64,000 nt of DNA, taken from Halalkalicoccus sp. NIPERK01 (GTDB lineage Archaea > Halobacteriota > Halobacteria > Halobacteriales > Halalkalicoccaceae). Position numbers and translations under genes: made by a program. Of the stretch, positions 10,901 to 19,117 are shown one piece after another. Positions within the stretch are counted from its first letter, which is position 1. Every line of letters begins with the position of its first letter. Under the pieces are notes generated by a model that saw only the letters and a list, made by a program, of their open reading frames with translations, ran no database searches and was not told the DNA's origin. The DNA lies in NCBI RefSeq assembly GCF_030287405.1, contig NZ_JASVVV010000009.1, positions 1 through 64,000 on the forward strand, in the 5' to 3' direction.

Positions 10901-10964
10901 GCTTCGAGAAGCCCTCCTTGAACATCATAGTGATCCGGGTAGCAGCAGTGAGGCTGTCGACTAA
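7941..10964 (+). CDS. mcrB: McrB-type AAA+ GTPase with N-terminal EVE-like domain
   Basis: 1,007 residues. The motor subunit of an McrBC-type modification-dependent restriction system. The AAA+ module shows Walker A (GPPGTGKT, residue 558), Walker B (IIDEINRGN, about 650) and the McrB signature MNTADRS (about 704) followed by the arginine-finger helix ALRRRFRF. Residues 1-165 read as an EVE/PUA-like domain (GDIVLHLLQD, YDKNLSLVEGFYF), a fold known to bind modified cytosine in other McrB fusions. Residues 190-540 are a helical linker I cannot name. McrC starts four bases after the stop codon. The likely role is to recognise modified or hypermodified phage DNA, translocate on it and drive cleavage by McrC. 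Confidence 0.9.
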   Translation: MDPAVRTENPAVWIEKTRLEGRGYKQEGPLRLGQAVYSPSQNRAGHNTYETMREAAVGDIVLHLLQDRQQIAGVSTIDSELEEDFEGIPEFTWTDEQRQAGGYRRWLTDYSEFDEPIDIYEDVLENDAYQEELRQIRDDYTGLIYDKNLSLVEGFYFTKCPDELVAIFAQEQGETLQEYLQRHGYEVAGDQASIQESDTPDLTHYWNEVQTKRRKANAFLENPSRETFEELVDPAHFWATRAWGSLDYYLDELIFAENTPAEIATVLQDAIESGSVEDVIALRGFGWAVATEILRSLRPEEFAILNKRAIAGMEILGYSPPSTQSATNERYARFVEDVRDAADHYHLREPVAKLSDDGIPEWATDLEIADCAFYGHTMEYLDLAVFANGTTTSLEDAGEYERIAEATTDILDRLEKDTERNLLGTEILSSVIEEWTDVLRRNDLVGGEIATQDVSIYERIRELYQENKTALDEHAETIGAGYVGSLTKGQTLFVVLLRELQQQAGVNRPNFNHVKMELLLKGKYRQKPKALTADSDPPANAATIERQLTHTGQLVFHGPPGTGKTYTAQRFARWWIANQTETATEEQLEVVTFHPSFAYEDFIEGLSAEARDGAVSYDVKDGVFKRFCERAQDAYEQSDDEESPPPYVLIIDEINRGNLAQIFGETITLLESDKRLTRANETRTTLPHSDERFGVPPNLYVIGTMNTADRSIALVDTALRRRFRFIECPPDMSVLYDAYDFAGAQDVTDTALNSPDPVRQLLALSILGVEQLNDAILAAPDLGKGKQIGHSYLLGLTKEDSFEEQLQSIVDAWQYEILPLLTEYYFGQFDRIQQDLFAGGGGKVFDWSTEQIRAFDPEELAQTLIEIAGIDTEWGHSEDPENHTTVYTIDLLLDEGILEQGTVLLFNEQKVPTDSTEAYDASAPFWRCEVTGETGQQNAVRWLYDEELYSLSGLAKKIMRTVSEYNGEANGSEYWRHPEYENQRLVELREALLEHHSDPGSSSEAVD

Positions 10965-10967
10965 GCC

Positions 10968-12245
10968 ATGGTAGACACACTAGGTGCTGAGTCAGTGTAC
11001 GATCCGGACATTAAGCTGCGGGAGTACGAGACGACGGAACCGCTGGGACTCAGTCAGCGGGCTCGTCGAATGCTTGAGTTGGAGGTCAATCGGGAGGCAA
11101 CGCGGTTGGAGGTGCAGTACCAATCGGATGGGACGGCGGTCTTGCGAGCAACCCAACATGTCGGTGTCGTGTCGCTCCCTGATGGACCGATGATCGAAAT
11201 TCGACCGAAGGCACCTGGAACGGATCTCTTGGCGATGTTGCGATATGCACACGGTGTTGAGGCAACGACGATCGATGAGGCGACGTCGTTGACAGCCGGC
11301 CAGACCTTCATCGAGGCACTGGCATCGATCTACAAAGCTGAATTGAATACTGTGCTTCGCCAAGGGTTACAGACCGATTACCAGCGTGTAGATCGGACCG
11401 TCTCGTATCTACGTGGACGAGTTAATGTGCAGCGTCAGTTACAGCGCCATGGCCCGATGCCGACGACGTTCGACTGTACGTACGACGAGCGCACTGCGGA
11501 TACAATCGTGAATCGAGCGGTGTTGTATGCGACGACGCTGTTGATGCGGTTTGTTCGGGACCGATCGTTGAGTCAGGCTCTTGAGCGCCATCAGCATCGG
11601 CTGCGGCGGCAGGTGACGCTTGAGTCTGTTCGGCCGGTTGATCTTGAGGGAATTGAGTTGACGCGATTGTCGGCGTATTATACTGATCTGTTGCGACTCA
11701 CGAAGCTCGTGCTGCGGAGTGTCTACGTCGATGAGTTGCGATCGGGTCGGAGGGCGTCGTTTGCGTTGTTAGTGGATATGAATCGAATCTTTGAATCAGT
11801 CGTTGAGCGGGCCATGAGGACGTTTGTCGCGGAACGGCCAGGTTGGACGAGTCATTCACAGGCCAGTTCGCAAAAGCTTGTGGCGGGTGGGAAGCGCTCG
11901 ATTACGATTCGACCTGATGTGTTGATTCGGGATGGAGAGGGGCGGCCAGTGTTGGTTGGGGATGCAAAATGGAAGGTGGATGCTGGTTGGAGTCAAGTGC
12001 CTTCTAACGAGGATATCTATCAGTTGGTGGCGTATCAAGTGGCGCACGATGCCCCGGGCGTGTTGCTGTATCCGGAACAAGAGGGGCGTGTTGGCTCGCA
12101 GTATTCTGTTCGGGGGTTGCGGTCACTGACCTTGGTAGAAGTACCGACGTCTTATGACAGACGAAGATCCGAGTCATTCGAACAAGTAGTGGTAGAGGCA
12201 ATTACCTCCCAACTGGCAGTGTCTGAAGCTGATAACGAGAAGTAG
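10968..12245 (+). CDS. mcrC: McrC-type nuclease subunit
   Basis: 425 residues. The endonuclease partner of McrB. An N-terminal beta-rich McrB-interaction region (residues 1-90, TQHVGVVSLPDG, IEIRPKAPG) precedes a helical middle. A PD-(D/E)XK core lies at about residues 315-337 (IRPDVLI then VGDAKWKV), with catalytic Asp, Asp and Lys present. Length is close to haloarchaeal McrC proteins. It follows mcrB with almost no gap and must be co-translated with it. The complex is expected to cut DNA carrying modified bases. Confidence 0.9.
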   Translation: MVDTLGAESVYDPDIKLREYETTEPLGLSQRARRMLELEVNREATRLEVQYQSDGTAVLRATQHVGVVSLPDGPMIEIRPKAPGTDLLAMLRYAHGVEATTIDEATSLTAGQTFIEALASIYKAELNTVLRQGLQTDYQRVDRTVSYLRGRVNVQRQLQRHGPMPTTFDCTYDERTADTIVNRAVLYATTLLMRFVRDRSLSQALERHQHRLRRQVTLESVRPVDLEGIELTRLSAYYTDLLRLTKLVLRSVYVDELRSGRRASFALLVDMNRIFESVVERAMRTFVAERPGWTSHSQASSQKLVAGGKRSITIRPDVLIRDGEGRPVLVGDAKWKVDAGWSQVPSNEDIYQLVAYQVAHDAPGVLLYPEQEGRVGSQYSVRGLRSLTLVEVPTSYDRRRSESFEQVVVEAITSQLAVSEADNEK

Positions 12246-12309
12246 ATTACTGGTTCATTGTGAATCGAGGACGAGTTTGCAGCAACTATGAATAGCGACT
12301 AGTTTCGAC

Positions 12310-13266
12310 CTAGATTGCTAAATCAGCGATTCGCTGCTCGAATTCATCTTGGAACTGATCCATCGTCTCAACACCCCACTTGACGAGTTGTTCCTGTTCT
12401 TCTGTTGATAGCTCGGATAGCTTGTTCGGGATACTACAGGGGCATTTAATGCGGCAAGCACGCTTCTCGGGAAGTCGTTGCCAGACGAGCTCTTCGTCAA
12501 GATCCGCGAGATTCGTGTGGATTTCATTTTGATGCTGTTTTAGAGTATCGTAGATCGCTTCATTCCGATCTTTATCCGAGGTGTCGATATAGAGTTCGAC
12601 CGAGAATTCGGGCCCCTGATGGAATGCCCACCCCAAACTGACACCCCCAATCCCCGCTCCGAATACCAACCAACTCTGGGGCTGTGGTGTAAGTTTATAC
12701 CAGTCGGAACGCCGTTGTGAGTACGCCTCCGTTAGTGCTTCATAGAACTCCAGATACGTCCGTTCGGTTTCACTGAGCTCTCCCGTCAGTTCTCGTTCCC
12801 AGTCGTTCGGTTCAACTACGATTTCGAACTCGAATCCTCTCGCTTCGGTCCCATCGATTGAGATGACCCGCGGCTTAATACCGAAGAACCGGACGTCCTT
12901 CGGGCCACTCTCGTTGAGCCACTCGAGAACGCTCTTGTGTTCGGGACGGAAGTTCTCGGCTATCCAGATCGTGAAGCCGGCGTCCTTCCCAGCTGAGTAG
13001 GTGAGTAGCTTGCCCAGATGATCGTGATCCGTTGTCTGGTACTGATTTTCGATGACGACGGGCCGACCGGTATTCATCTCAGTGCCGACGATATCAGCAG
13101 AGAAACTGCCTATTGCTTCCTCGTGAGAGACGTCTTCGACCTCAATTCCTAGTTTGGCGGTGAGGTGATCGATATTCTCCATCAACCACCTCGTGAAGTC
13201 GTATTCTTCGTGTGGCCAGACGCTTCGTAGGTCGTGTTCTTCGATACTTCCGATCTCGTGAGTCAT
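12310..13266 (-). CDS. DUF4268-like PD-(D/E)XK family protein
   Basis: 318 residues. The N-terminal 130 residues have a degenerate restriction-endonuclease core: D58 (SADIVGT) and E73-x-Q75 (VVIENQY), then a conserved DHLGKLLTY helix. DUF4268-domain proteins share this layout and commonly sit in defence islands. The C-terminal part (residues 160-290, WYKLTPQPQSWLVFGAGI) matches the second conserved region of that family. Lys is replaced by Gln in the active-site motif, which occurs in active family members too. It is convergent with mcrC and stands alone; a role in restriction of foreign DNA is inferred. Confidence 0.7.
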   Translation of the reverse strand: MTHEIGSIEEHDLRSVWPHEEYDFTRWLMENIDHLTAKLGIEVEDVSHEEAIGSFSADIVGTEMNTGRPVVIENQYQTTDHDHLGKLLTYSAGKDAGFTIWIAENFRPEHKSVLEWLNESGPKDVRFFGIKPRVISIDGTEARGFEFEIVVEPNDWERELTGELSETERTYLEFYEALTEAYSQRRSDWYKLTPQPQSWLVFGAGIGGVSLGWAFHQGPEFSVELYIDTSDKDRNEAIYDTLKQHQNEIHTNLADLDEELVWQRLPEKRACRIKCPCSIPNKLSELSTEEQEQLVKWGVETMDQFQDEFEQRIADLAI

Positions 13267-13423
13267 ACTCTGTTGGTGTGCTATCGTGTAAGTTGTAATA
13301 CATTGTGCAAAATACTACTATTTCGTAGCAGTTGGTTGAGGATGTGTCCGTGTAGTACTTGTGGTAGGTGTCTTTGATATTTAAATAAGCAGTTGCAGCT
13401 TGAACGGACTGGATGATAGAGAT

Positions 13424-14830
13424 TCAATTCTCTCGAGTCCATTCTTGAATATCTTCGAATACCTCCAGTTTATCCTGGAGAGATGAGAGCTGATCAGTTA
13501 CTTCTCTCTCTTTTCGTTGTAGAGTACGTATCTTAGACGAGAGATCGTCCGTAATTAGCAGGGAGACAATTTCATCGGTTCCGTTATCCTGAGATATCTT
13601 TCCAACTTGTCTGATAGCGCTGATTGAAAGTGATTTTAATAGATTTATTTCAGTTTGGGTGATCTGCACGTCAATCCCGTCGTGAACGATGGTGTTACGC
13701 CTATCTTTCACGACATCTACAAATCGCGTTAATTGTTGGTCCGGATTGATATTCAACAAACGTAATGCTCGAATCAATGGCTCCTTCGATTTGGAGTACT
13801 TTGTGAATGTTATGTGCTCTAGCGTCCGATATAACCACAGAAACATCAACTCTGGATCAGTCTCCCGCAATGCCTGGCCTAAAGTTCTGAAAGAGGCTCC
13901 CAAAGTGGCTTCAACAGGACGGACATGTACAGAAGGATTATCCCGATAGATACTATTTTTTCCCTCGCTAAATGTCCCAAGAGATGGGAATGCGTTCATT
14001 ATATCACTAAAATTGAAATCATTTCTTATCCGTGGAATAGGCTTTTGAACAGGATACGTGTCGGGATGAATTCGGTGGAAAATCGAATCCTGGAAAATAA
14101 GATAGAACGGTGGTAATCGAAAAACGGTCCTTGTTCTGGTTTGAACTTTATTTAGGGAGTGATCCATAGCAGTTGGAATTTGATTATCAGCAACAAAACA
14201 GAGTTGGCCAAGAAGTACATTTAAAACGGATTTCATCTGTTGAACAATATAGTCTATATCTATTCCCTCTTTATTGAATCTCCAAAATGTGTATTCTGAT
14301 GAGGTCACACTCTGTAGGTCAGTTCCCTCGATAAACTCATTCAGATTCGGTGGATATCCATGGGTGTCTTGAGCCTCCGTGGTTCGGGCTTGGTGTTCGA
14401 ATTTCTTCCATGGACCTGGGCCGACACGATTGAGTGCGTGTCCGTTGAACTCGATTTTGCCTGGAAGTACATTATCATGGTTTGCAATTGGAAGAGGAAT
14501 GAGGATCGTAAACTTGGATAGGGATTTAGATTCAGAAACCTCTGGCCATTCTTTGCGGAACCGACTTACTGGATCATTGTATTCATTTTTTAAATTCTCC
14601 CTCATCATCTTCTGGAAGGTTTCTCTCACTCGGAGTTCTGCTGTAGTGTGAGAGATTTCAATCCCGAAGTCATCTAATAGAGTATCGACTATGATTCCAA
14701 TGAGTATATCTCGTCTGCTGATTCCAGGAATGCTTACCTTTTCAGTAGCACCATCCTCAATAACCTCTTCTTGAAAATCTTTTATTGCTATTGCCAACTT
14801 CTGGTTTGGGTTTGTCTCTAAGCGGTCCAT
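13424..14830 (-). CDS. HEPN (Apea-like) domain protein, probable RNase effector
   Basis: 468 residues, rather AT-rich compared with neighbours. The C-terminal third has a helical Apea-like HEPN domain: LMFLWLYRTLEHI, then the R-x4-H motif RNTIVH at about residues 378-383, then a long helix and a terminal coiled coil (residues 430-465, KIRTLQRKEREV). In many HEPN toxins the R-x4-H pair cuts RNA. The N-terminal 300 residues have no family I can name. It diverges from the methyltransferase gene with about 110 bases between starts, so promoter sharing and a linked defence function are plausible. Confidence 0.6.
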   Translation of the reverse strand: MDRLETNPNQKLAIAIKDFQEEVIEDGATEKVSIPGISRRDILIGIIVDTLLDDFGIEISHTTAELRVRETFQKMMRENLKNEYNDPVSRFRKEWPEVSESKSLSKFTILIPLPIANHDNVLPGKIEFNGHALNRVGPGPWKKFEHQARTTEAQDTHGYPPNLNEFIEGTDLQSVTSSEYTFWRFNKEGIDIDYIVQQMKSVLNVLLGQLCFVADNQIPTAMDHSLNKVQTRTRTVFRLPPFYLIFQDSIFHRIHPDTYPVQKPIPRIRNDFNFSDIMNAFPSLGTFSEGKNSIYRDNPSVHVRPVEATLGASFRTLGQALRETDPELMFLWLYRTLEHITFTKYSKSKEPLIRALRLLNINPDQQLTRFVDVVKDRRNTIVHDGIDVQITQTEINLLKSLSISAIRQVGKISQDNGTDEIVSLLITDDLSSKIRTLQRKEREVTDQLSSLQDKLEVFEDIQEWTREN

Positions 14831-14942
14831 ATGAACTCAATTCTCTTCTGAATCGCCAAATCGCTCTTATGGCTATAATTGATCAACGCCGAAATAATGT
14901 AAGTCCCATACATTGATAACGTCAAGGTTGCTTCCCAAGTAT

Positions 14943-17900
14943 ATGACTCTTCAGCAGATCATAGCCTCCGATATCACAGGCTGGGATTCTCTGCAGGACA
15001 TCGCTGATTCATTCGAGAAGCGCGGACTCAAACCACGACCGAAGCTCGGAGAGAACCATCAATTAGTTCTCCAACTCTCTGATAACGAATTCGTAGTTCT
15101 TGTTGAAGCTGGACCGGGTGAATCTGCAACCGACTTTAAACCAGAAAACCGCACACGCCACACTAATCTCGTCGCGACGAACGACTTCAAGGAGTTTACC
15201 TTCCTCACACGTATGCGAAGTTGGGAAGGTCAGCAACACGGTCGCATTAAGCACCAGAAACTCACCTTCACCAAGGAACAGTTCCGAAGTAAGAGCGGCG
15301 AGAAGCATACCGTTTTACAGAAACTGAACTCCATCGAGTACGGCTCGTCGGCGGCCATCTACGACACGCTCTACGATACTCGACAGATCGTCAAGAAGTT
15401 CTACCACCAGTTTGAGAATCTGCGCACCGACCTCTTACAGGAAGTTTCCGGCATCCCTGATGACCGGGGTGACGCGAAGCAACGGTACGTGCAGGTCATT
15501 CTTGACCGGATGATTTTCCTCTACTTCATTCAGGAGAAGCGCCTGCTCGCCCATAACCCCGACTACCTCCACGAACAGCCCGCGAAGGTCGTGGACCAGG
15601 GCGATGACCGCTACGAGGAGTTCTACGAGCCACTGTTTTTCGAGTATCTCGCGGAGGACAAGCAGAACCCGAACTTCGGTAAACTCCCGTACTTGAACGG
15701 CGGTCTGTTCGCGAAGAACCCCGTTGAGGAAGAATTCGAAGACGCGAAACTGGGCGACTCCGCTGAGAAGACGAATGAACTGTTCGACGATATTCTGGAC
15801 TTCCTCTCCGACTGGAACTGGAACGTTGACGAACGGCTAGACATCGTTGACCCGAAGAACCTCTCCCCGGCGGTTCTCGGGCACATCTTCGAGCAGACGG
15901 TCAACCAGAAGGAGATGGGCGCGTACTACACGCCTGAAGAAATCACGGGCTTCATGGCTCGACGAACGGTCCATCCATATCTCCTTGACCAACTCAACGA
16001 AACCGTCGACACGAGCTACGAGGAAATCGATGACGTATTTGGTTTCCTAGAGGTGGGCGCGAGTGTTGATACGGCGGCTATCGCTGACGGTGGGACAGTT
16101 ACACAGCAGGCCGCGACTGAGAACGTGGAGACTAGCCACGTCGAGACCCTCTATCACGACATTCTAAAAGAGGTACAAATCCTTGACCCAGCCGTAGGGA
16201 GTGGGGCGTTCCTGCTCGCTGCACAGGAGGTTCTTCTCGACCTCTATATGCAATGTATTGAGTTCTTCCAGCAACTCGAAGACGAAGGGAAGGGCTGGGA
16301 ACTGTCGTCTCGGACGCGTGACGAGTTGGACATCATCACGTCAGGGAAGGGAAACGCGTCGTTGTATGCGAAGCGAACTATTATTCTTAACAATCTGTAC
16401 GGGGTAGACATCGACGAAGGTGCAATCGAGATATGCAAACTCCGGCTGTGGCTCTCGATGGTGGCGGACATTGAGGATGAGCCTGGAGAGGTTGAACCGC
16501 TCCCCAACATTGACTTCAACATTCGACAAGGGAACTCGCTCATCGGATTCACAGATGTCCAAGAAATTGCTACTGACAAAGGAGATGCCTCCCTCTCGAA
16601 CTTTGGTGGCGGTGTTGGTGAAAGTGTGCAGGAGATGTATGAGGAGGTAATCACGGCGGTTGAACGCCATAAAAAGGCAGATACATCGCATGAAGCGACA
16701 AATGCGAGAAGGTTAGCCGAAACGCGAATTAACGAATATAGTAATTCCCTAGATGAAAAAATCCGTCAGAGGTTCAAAGAGGCAGGGGTAGATAATGTTT
16801 CGCTTACGGAAATCAGAGAGTATTCACCATTTCATTGGGTACTTGAGTTCGCTTCAGTTTACGCAGATGGGGGATTTGATGTTATCGTCGGAAACCCCCC
16901 ATGGGACAAAGTGAAAGTGACAAGGGATGATTACTTTATAAAATATGACCCCGGTTTCCGAAGTCTGCCAACTAAACTAAAGGACAACCGTCAAGAAGAA
17001 CTCTTAGAGAAGGATGAAATTGCAGAGGGATGGGAGGAGTATAAACAGCAAGCTGGCCGTTTGGGAACCTATTACCGAAGCCAGTTTTCAAAACAAACTG
17101 CCCAAGTAAGTGGGCGTACTGTCGCTGGTGATACGGACTTGGCACCTCTATTCCTAGAGAGAAGTGAAAAAATAGTTAACGACGGCTCATATGTTTCGCT
17201 AATCATCCCAAACATCGTTTTCACAGGTGGGTCGTACAAGAATCTGAGGCGGAATTTGCTGAAAAAGAATACACTTGATTCACTCTTTACCTTTGAAAAC
17301 CGAGGTATCTTCCAACACGTAGATACTCGCTATACCTTCACTATATCTACATTCACAGTAGGAAGCGAAACTCAGTCAGTTCTCTGTTCCTTCAAACGAG
17401 GCGACCTCTCAGTACTCAGGACGCCGGAAGCCAGCGGGATATCGACACCTGCCAAAGTACTACTTAAATTCTCACCCGAATCAGGGATGTTCCCCAAGAT
17501 TCGCTCTAGTGAGCATGTCGATATCCTACAGAAAATCACTCAGCACTCTTCGCTTGAACAAGCGTGGGCTGTGAACACATACAGAGAACTTGACCAGACA
17601 AATGACTCTGACAGATTCTTTGATGAAGGCGGGGAGAACAGGTATCGCTTATACGGGGGTCGGAATATTTTCCAGTTCTCTTACTCGCCACCCTATGCGC
17701 AGGAAGTGAATTACTATGGTATTCCTGAAGATGAGGAACCTGAAAAGAGTGCCAAAACACGAATTAGACAGAAGAATACGAGAGCACTAAAGAATGCCAT
17801 CTATGAGAGTATTGATGCACCTTCCTCTAAATCGAAGAAAAAAGCCGTGAACGAGTATCTAGATGAAAAAAGAGGTGAAGATCTGAGCGAGAGTGACGTA

Positions 17901-18521
17901 TTATTAGACTGTGCTGAATACCGTCTTGCCTATCGTGATATTGCGCGACCAACAGATGAACGTACGACTATTGCTGCAGTCCTACCAAAAGGTGTTGTAA
18001 CCTATACAAACCTGACCACGATTCGTCCGTATTCTATTGAACCCGATGAAGCCTCAATGTCGCAGGTTCCTCTGCATAGCGTGTATAAGAAGAAGTACTC
18101 CGATTGGGAAATATTCGCACTACTAGGTCTCCTCAACAGTCTTCCGTTTGACTTCTTAATCGGTGAGAAGACAGATAAGCGAATTGCTACATATAGTCTT
18201 CTTGAGTCACAAGTTCCGAAATTAGACCATGGGGATGAATGGTTCGAATATATCTCCTATAGAGCGGCTCGTCTGAATTGTTATGGGGATGAATTTAGGG
18301 AAATGAGGGAGAGGCTAGGCGATATTGAACCCGCGACAGAAAAGAAAGATCGGAGTAGAATACAGGCCGAAATTGACGCTGCTGCTCTCCATGTATATGG
18401 CTTGGACTATGATGATGCAAAGTTCATTCTGGAGGACTTCCATCGGGTACAAAATCCGCGTGTAATGACCGACGCCTACTTCAATATTGTCGAGGAGAAG
18501 TATTTAGAGTTATCAGACTAA
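14943..18521 (+). CDS. Eco57I-like N6-adenine DNA methyltransferase (type IIG/PglX-like)
   Basis: 1,192 residues from ATG 14943; an upstream TTG would add ten residues. S-adenosylmethionine motif I is ILDPAVGSGAF (residue 415) and the catalytic motif IV is NPPW (residue 651). YYTPEEI, which precedes motif I in this family, is also clear. The N-terminal 400 residues lack a convincing nuclease motif. The C-terminal 500 residues should be the target-recognition region. Base composition drops sharply near base 16,640: the first half is GC-rich haloarchaeal DNA and the second half is AT-rich, suggesting that the recognition half was exchanged. It ends three bases from the convergent TBP-fold gene. 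It is likely the modification and recognition part of a restriction system with the PLD-helicase. Confidence 0.85.
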   Translation: MTLQQIIASDITGWDSLQDIADSFEKRGLKPRPKLGENHQLVLQLSDNEFVVLVEAGPGESATDFKPENRTRHTNLVATNDFKEFTFLTRMRSWEGQQHGRIKHQKLTFTKEQFRSKSGEKHTVLQKLNSIEYGSSAAIYDTLYDTRQIVKKFYHQFENLRTDLLQEVSGIPDDRGDAKQRYVQVILDRMIFLYFIQEKRLLAHNPDYLHEQPAKVVDQGDDRYEEFYEPLFFEYLAEDKQNPNFGKLPYLNGGLFAKNPVEEEFEDAKLGDSAEKTNELFDDILDFLSDWNWNVDERLDIVDPKNLSPAVLGHIFEQTVNQKEMGAYYTPEEITGFMARRTVHPYLLDQLNETVDTSYEEIDDVFGFLEVGASVDTAAIADGGTVTQQAATENVETSHVETLYHDILKEVQILDPAVGSGAFLLAAQEVLLDLYMQCIEFFQQLEDEGKGWELSSRTRDELDIITSGKGNASLYAKRTIILNNLYGVDIDEGAIEICKLRLWLSMVADIEDEPGEVEPLPNIDFNIRQGNSLIGFTDVQEIATDKGDASLSNFGGGVGESVQEMYEEVITAVERHKKADTSHEATNARRLAETRINEYSNSLDEKIRQRFKEAGVDNVSLTEIREYSPFHWVLEFASVYADGGFDVIVGNPPWDKVKVTRDDYFIKYDPGFRSLPTKLKDNRQEELLEKDEIAEGWEEYKQQAGRLGTYYRSQFSKQTAQVSGRTVAGDTDLAPLFLERSEKIVNDGSYVSLIIPNIVFTGGSYKNLRRNLLKKNTLDSLFTFENRGIFQHVDTRYTFTISTFTVGSETQSVLCSFKRGDLSVLRTPEASGISTPAKVLLKFSPESGMFPKIRSSEHVDILQKITQHSSLEQAWAVNTYRELDQTNDSDRFFDEGGENRYRLYGGRNIFQFSYSPPYAQEVNYYGIPEDEEPEKSAKTRIRQKNTRALKNAIYESIDAPSSKSKKKAVNEYLDEKRGEDLSESDVLLDCAEYRLAYRDIARPTDERTTIAAVLPKGVVTYTNLTTIRPYSIEPDEASMSQVPLHSVYKKKYSDWEIFALLGLLNSLPFDFLIGEKTDKRIATYSLLESQVPKLDHGDEWFEYISYRAARLNCYGDEFREMRERLGDIEPATEKKDRSRIQAEIDAAALHVYGLDYDDAKFILEDFHRVQNPRVMTDAYFNIVEEKYLELSD

Positions 18522-18524
18522 CAC

Positions 18525-19070
18525 TCAATTCAATAATTGTCTGAGTTCCTCATTAAACAATTCAAGTGCTTTCTGTGCCTCAAAGGGGTCTGGATTTCCA
18601 GTGTAAATATATGAGCCAGTTCGGTAGAGGGTGAAAAGACCGCGATATTCCTTCTTACGGTAATATAGTCCCGGGCTCAGAGAGGGGTCATACTCTACGT
18701 CTCCATGAAGAACCAATGCGACCGCCTTTAGATCAACCTCCTGACCAATGTCTCCTTTATATACTAAATTTCGCACGTCAGGGTCCTCAATAACGGCCTT
18801 CAGTCCCAGATGCTCTTCTATTATATCTACCAATTCATTATACGCCTCCTTAATCTGGTCAACATCTTTTCCCCCAGTAAGATGATATGTTCCAGTCCGA
18901 AACAGCATAACTGTCACAGATGTATTAGGCAACTCAAAATGTAGACCGGGGGCTACCTCCGGCTCGTATGATGGAGAGAGATGTCTCAAATCCTCAAATA
19001 CGTTGTGTAAATCGACCTCAATACCGAGGTCACCCCCAGCAACCACGTTCACTAGGGCATAGTTATCCAT
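18525..19070 (-). CDS. Divergent TATA-binding-protein-fold (two-repeat) protein
   Basis: 181 residues from ATG 19070. I chose this start because repeat 1 begins right after it; the upstream extension overlaps the helicase gene. Two TBP repeats are plain: residues 4-85 and 96-181, each with an N-V/L-V entry, a PGL-aromatic turn and an R-T-G...TG strand. The groove-contacting asparagines of TBP are kept (N8 in LVNVVA, N101 in VRNLVY), and so are the two TG strands. Of the four kinking phenylalanines of yeast TBP (F99, F116, F190, F207) the equivalents are A40, F57, S132 and Y149. It is therefore unlikely to be a general initiation factor. It lies 47 bases downstream of the PLD-helicase in the same direction, so it is part of that operon. 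Confidence 0.8.
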   Translation of the reverse strand: MDNYALVNVVAGGDLGIEVDLHNVFEDLRHLSPSYEPEVAPGLHFELPNTSVTVMLFRTGTYHLTGGKDVDQIKEAYNELVDIIEEHLGLKAVIEDPDVRNLVYKGDIGQEVDLKAVALVLHGDVEYDPSLSPGLYYRKKEYRGLFTLYRTGSYIYTGNPDPFEAQKALELFNEELRQLLN

Positions 19071-19117
19071 ACTGAAGACAAACAGTACATAGCCAAAAGA
19101 GCCCCGACATACTCCAT

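Noticed and set aside
18525-19070. Normal basal transcription factor TBP
   Set aside because: Two of four kinking Phe positions are Ala/Ser and the gene is embedded in a restriction-like operon.
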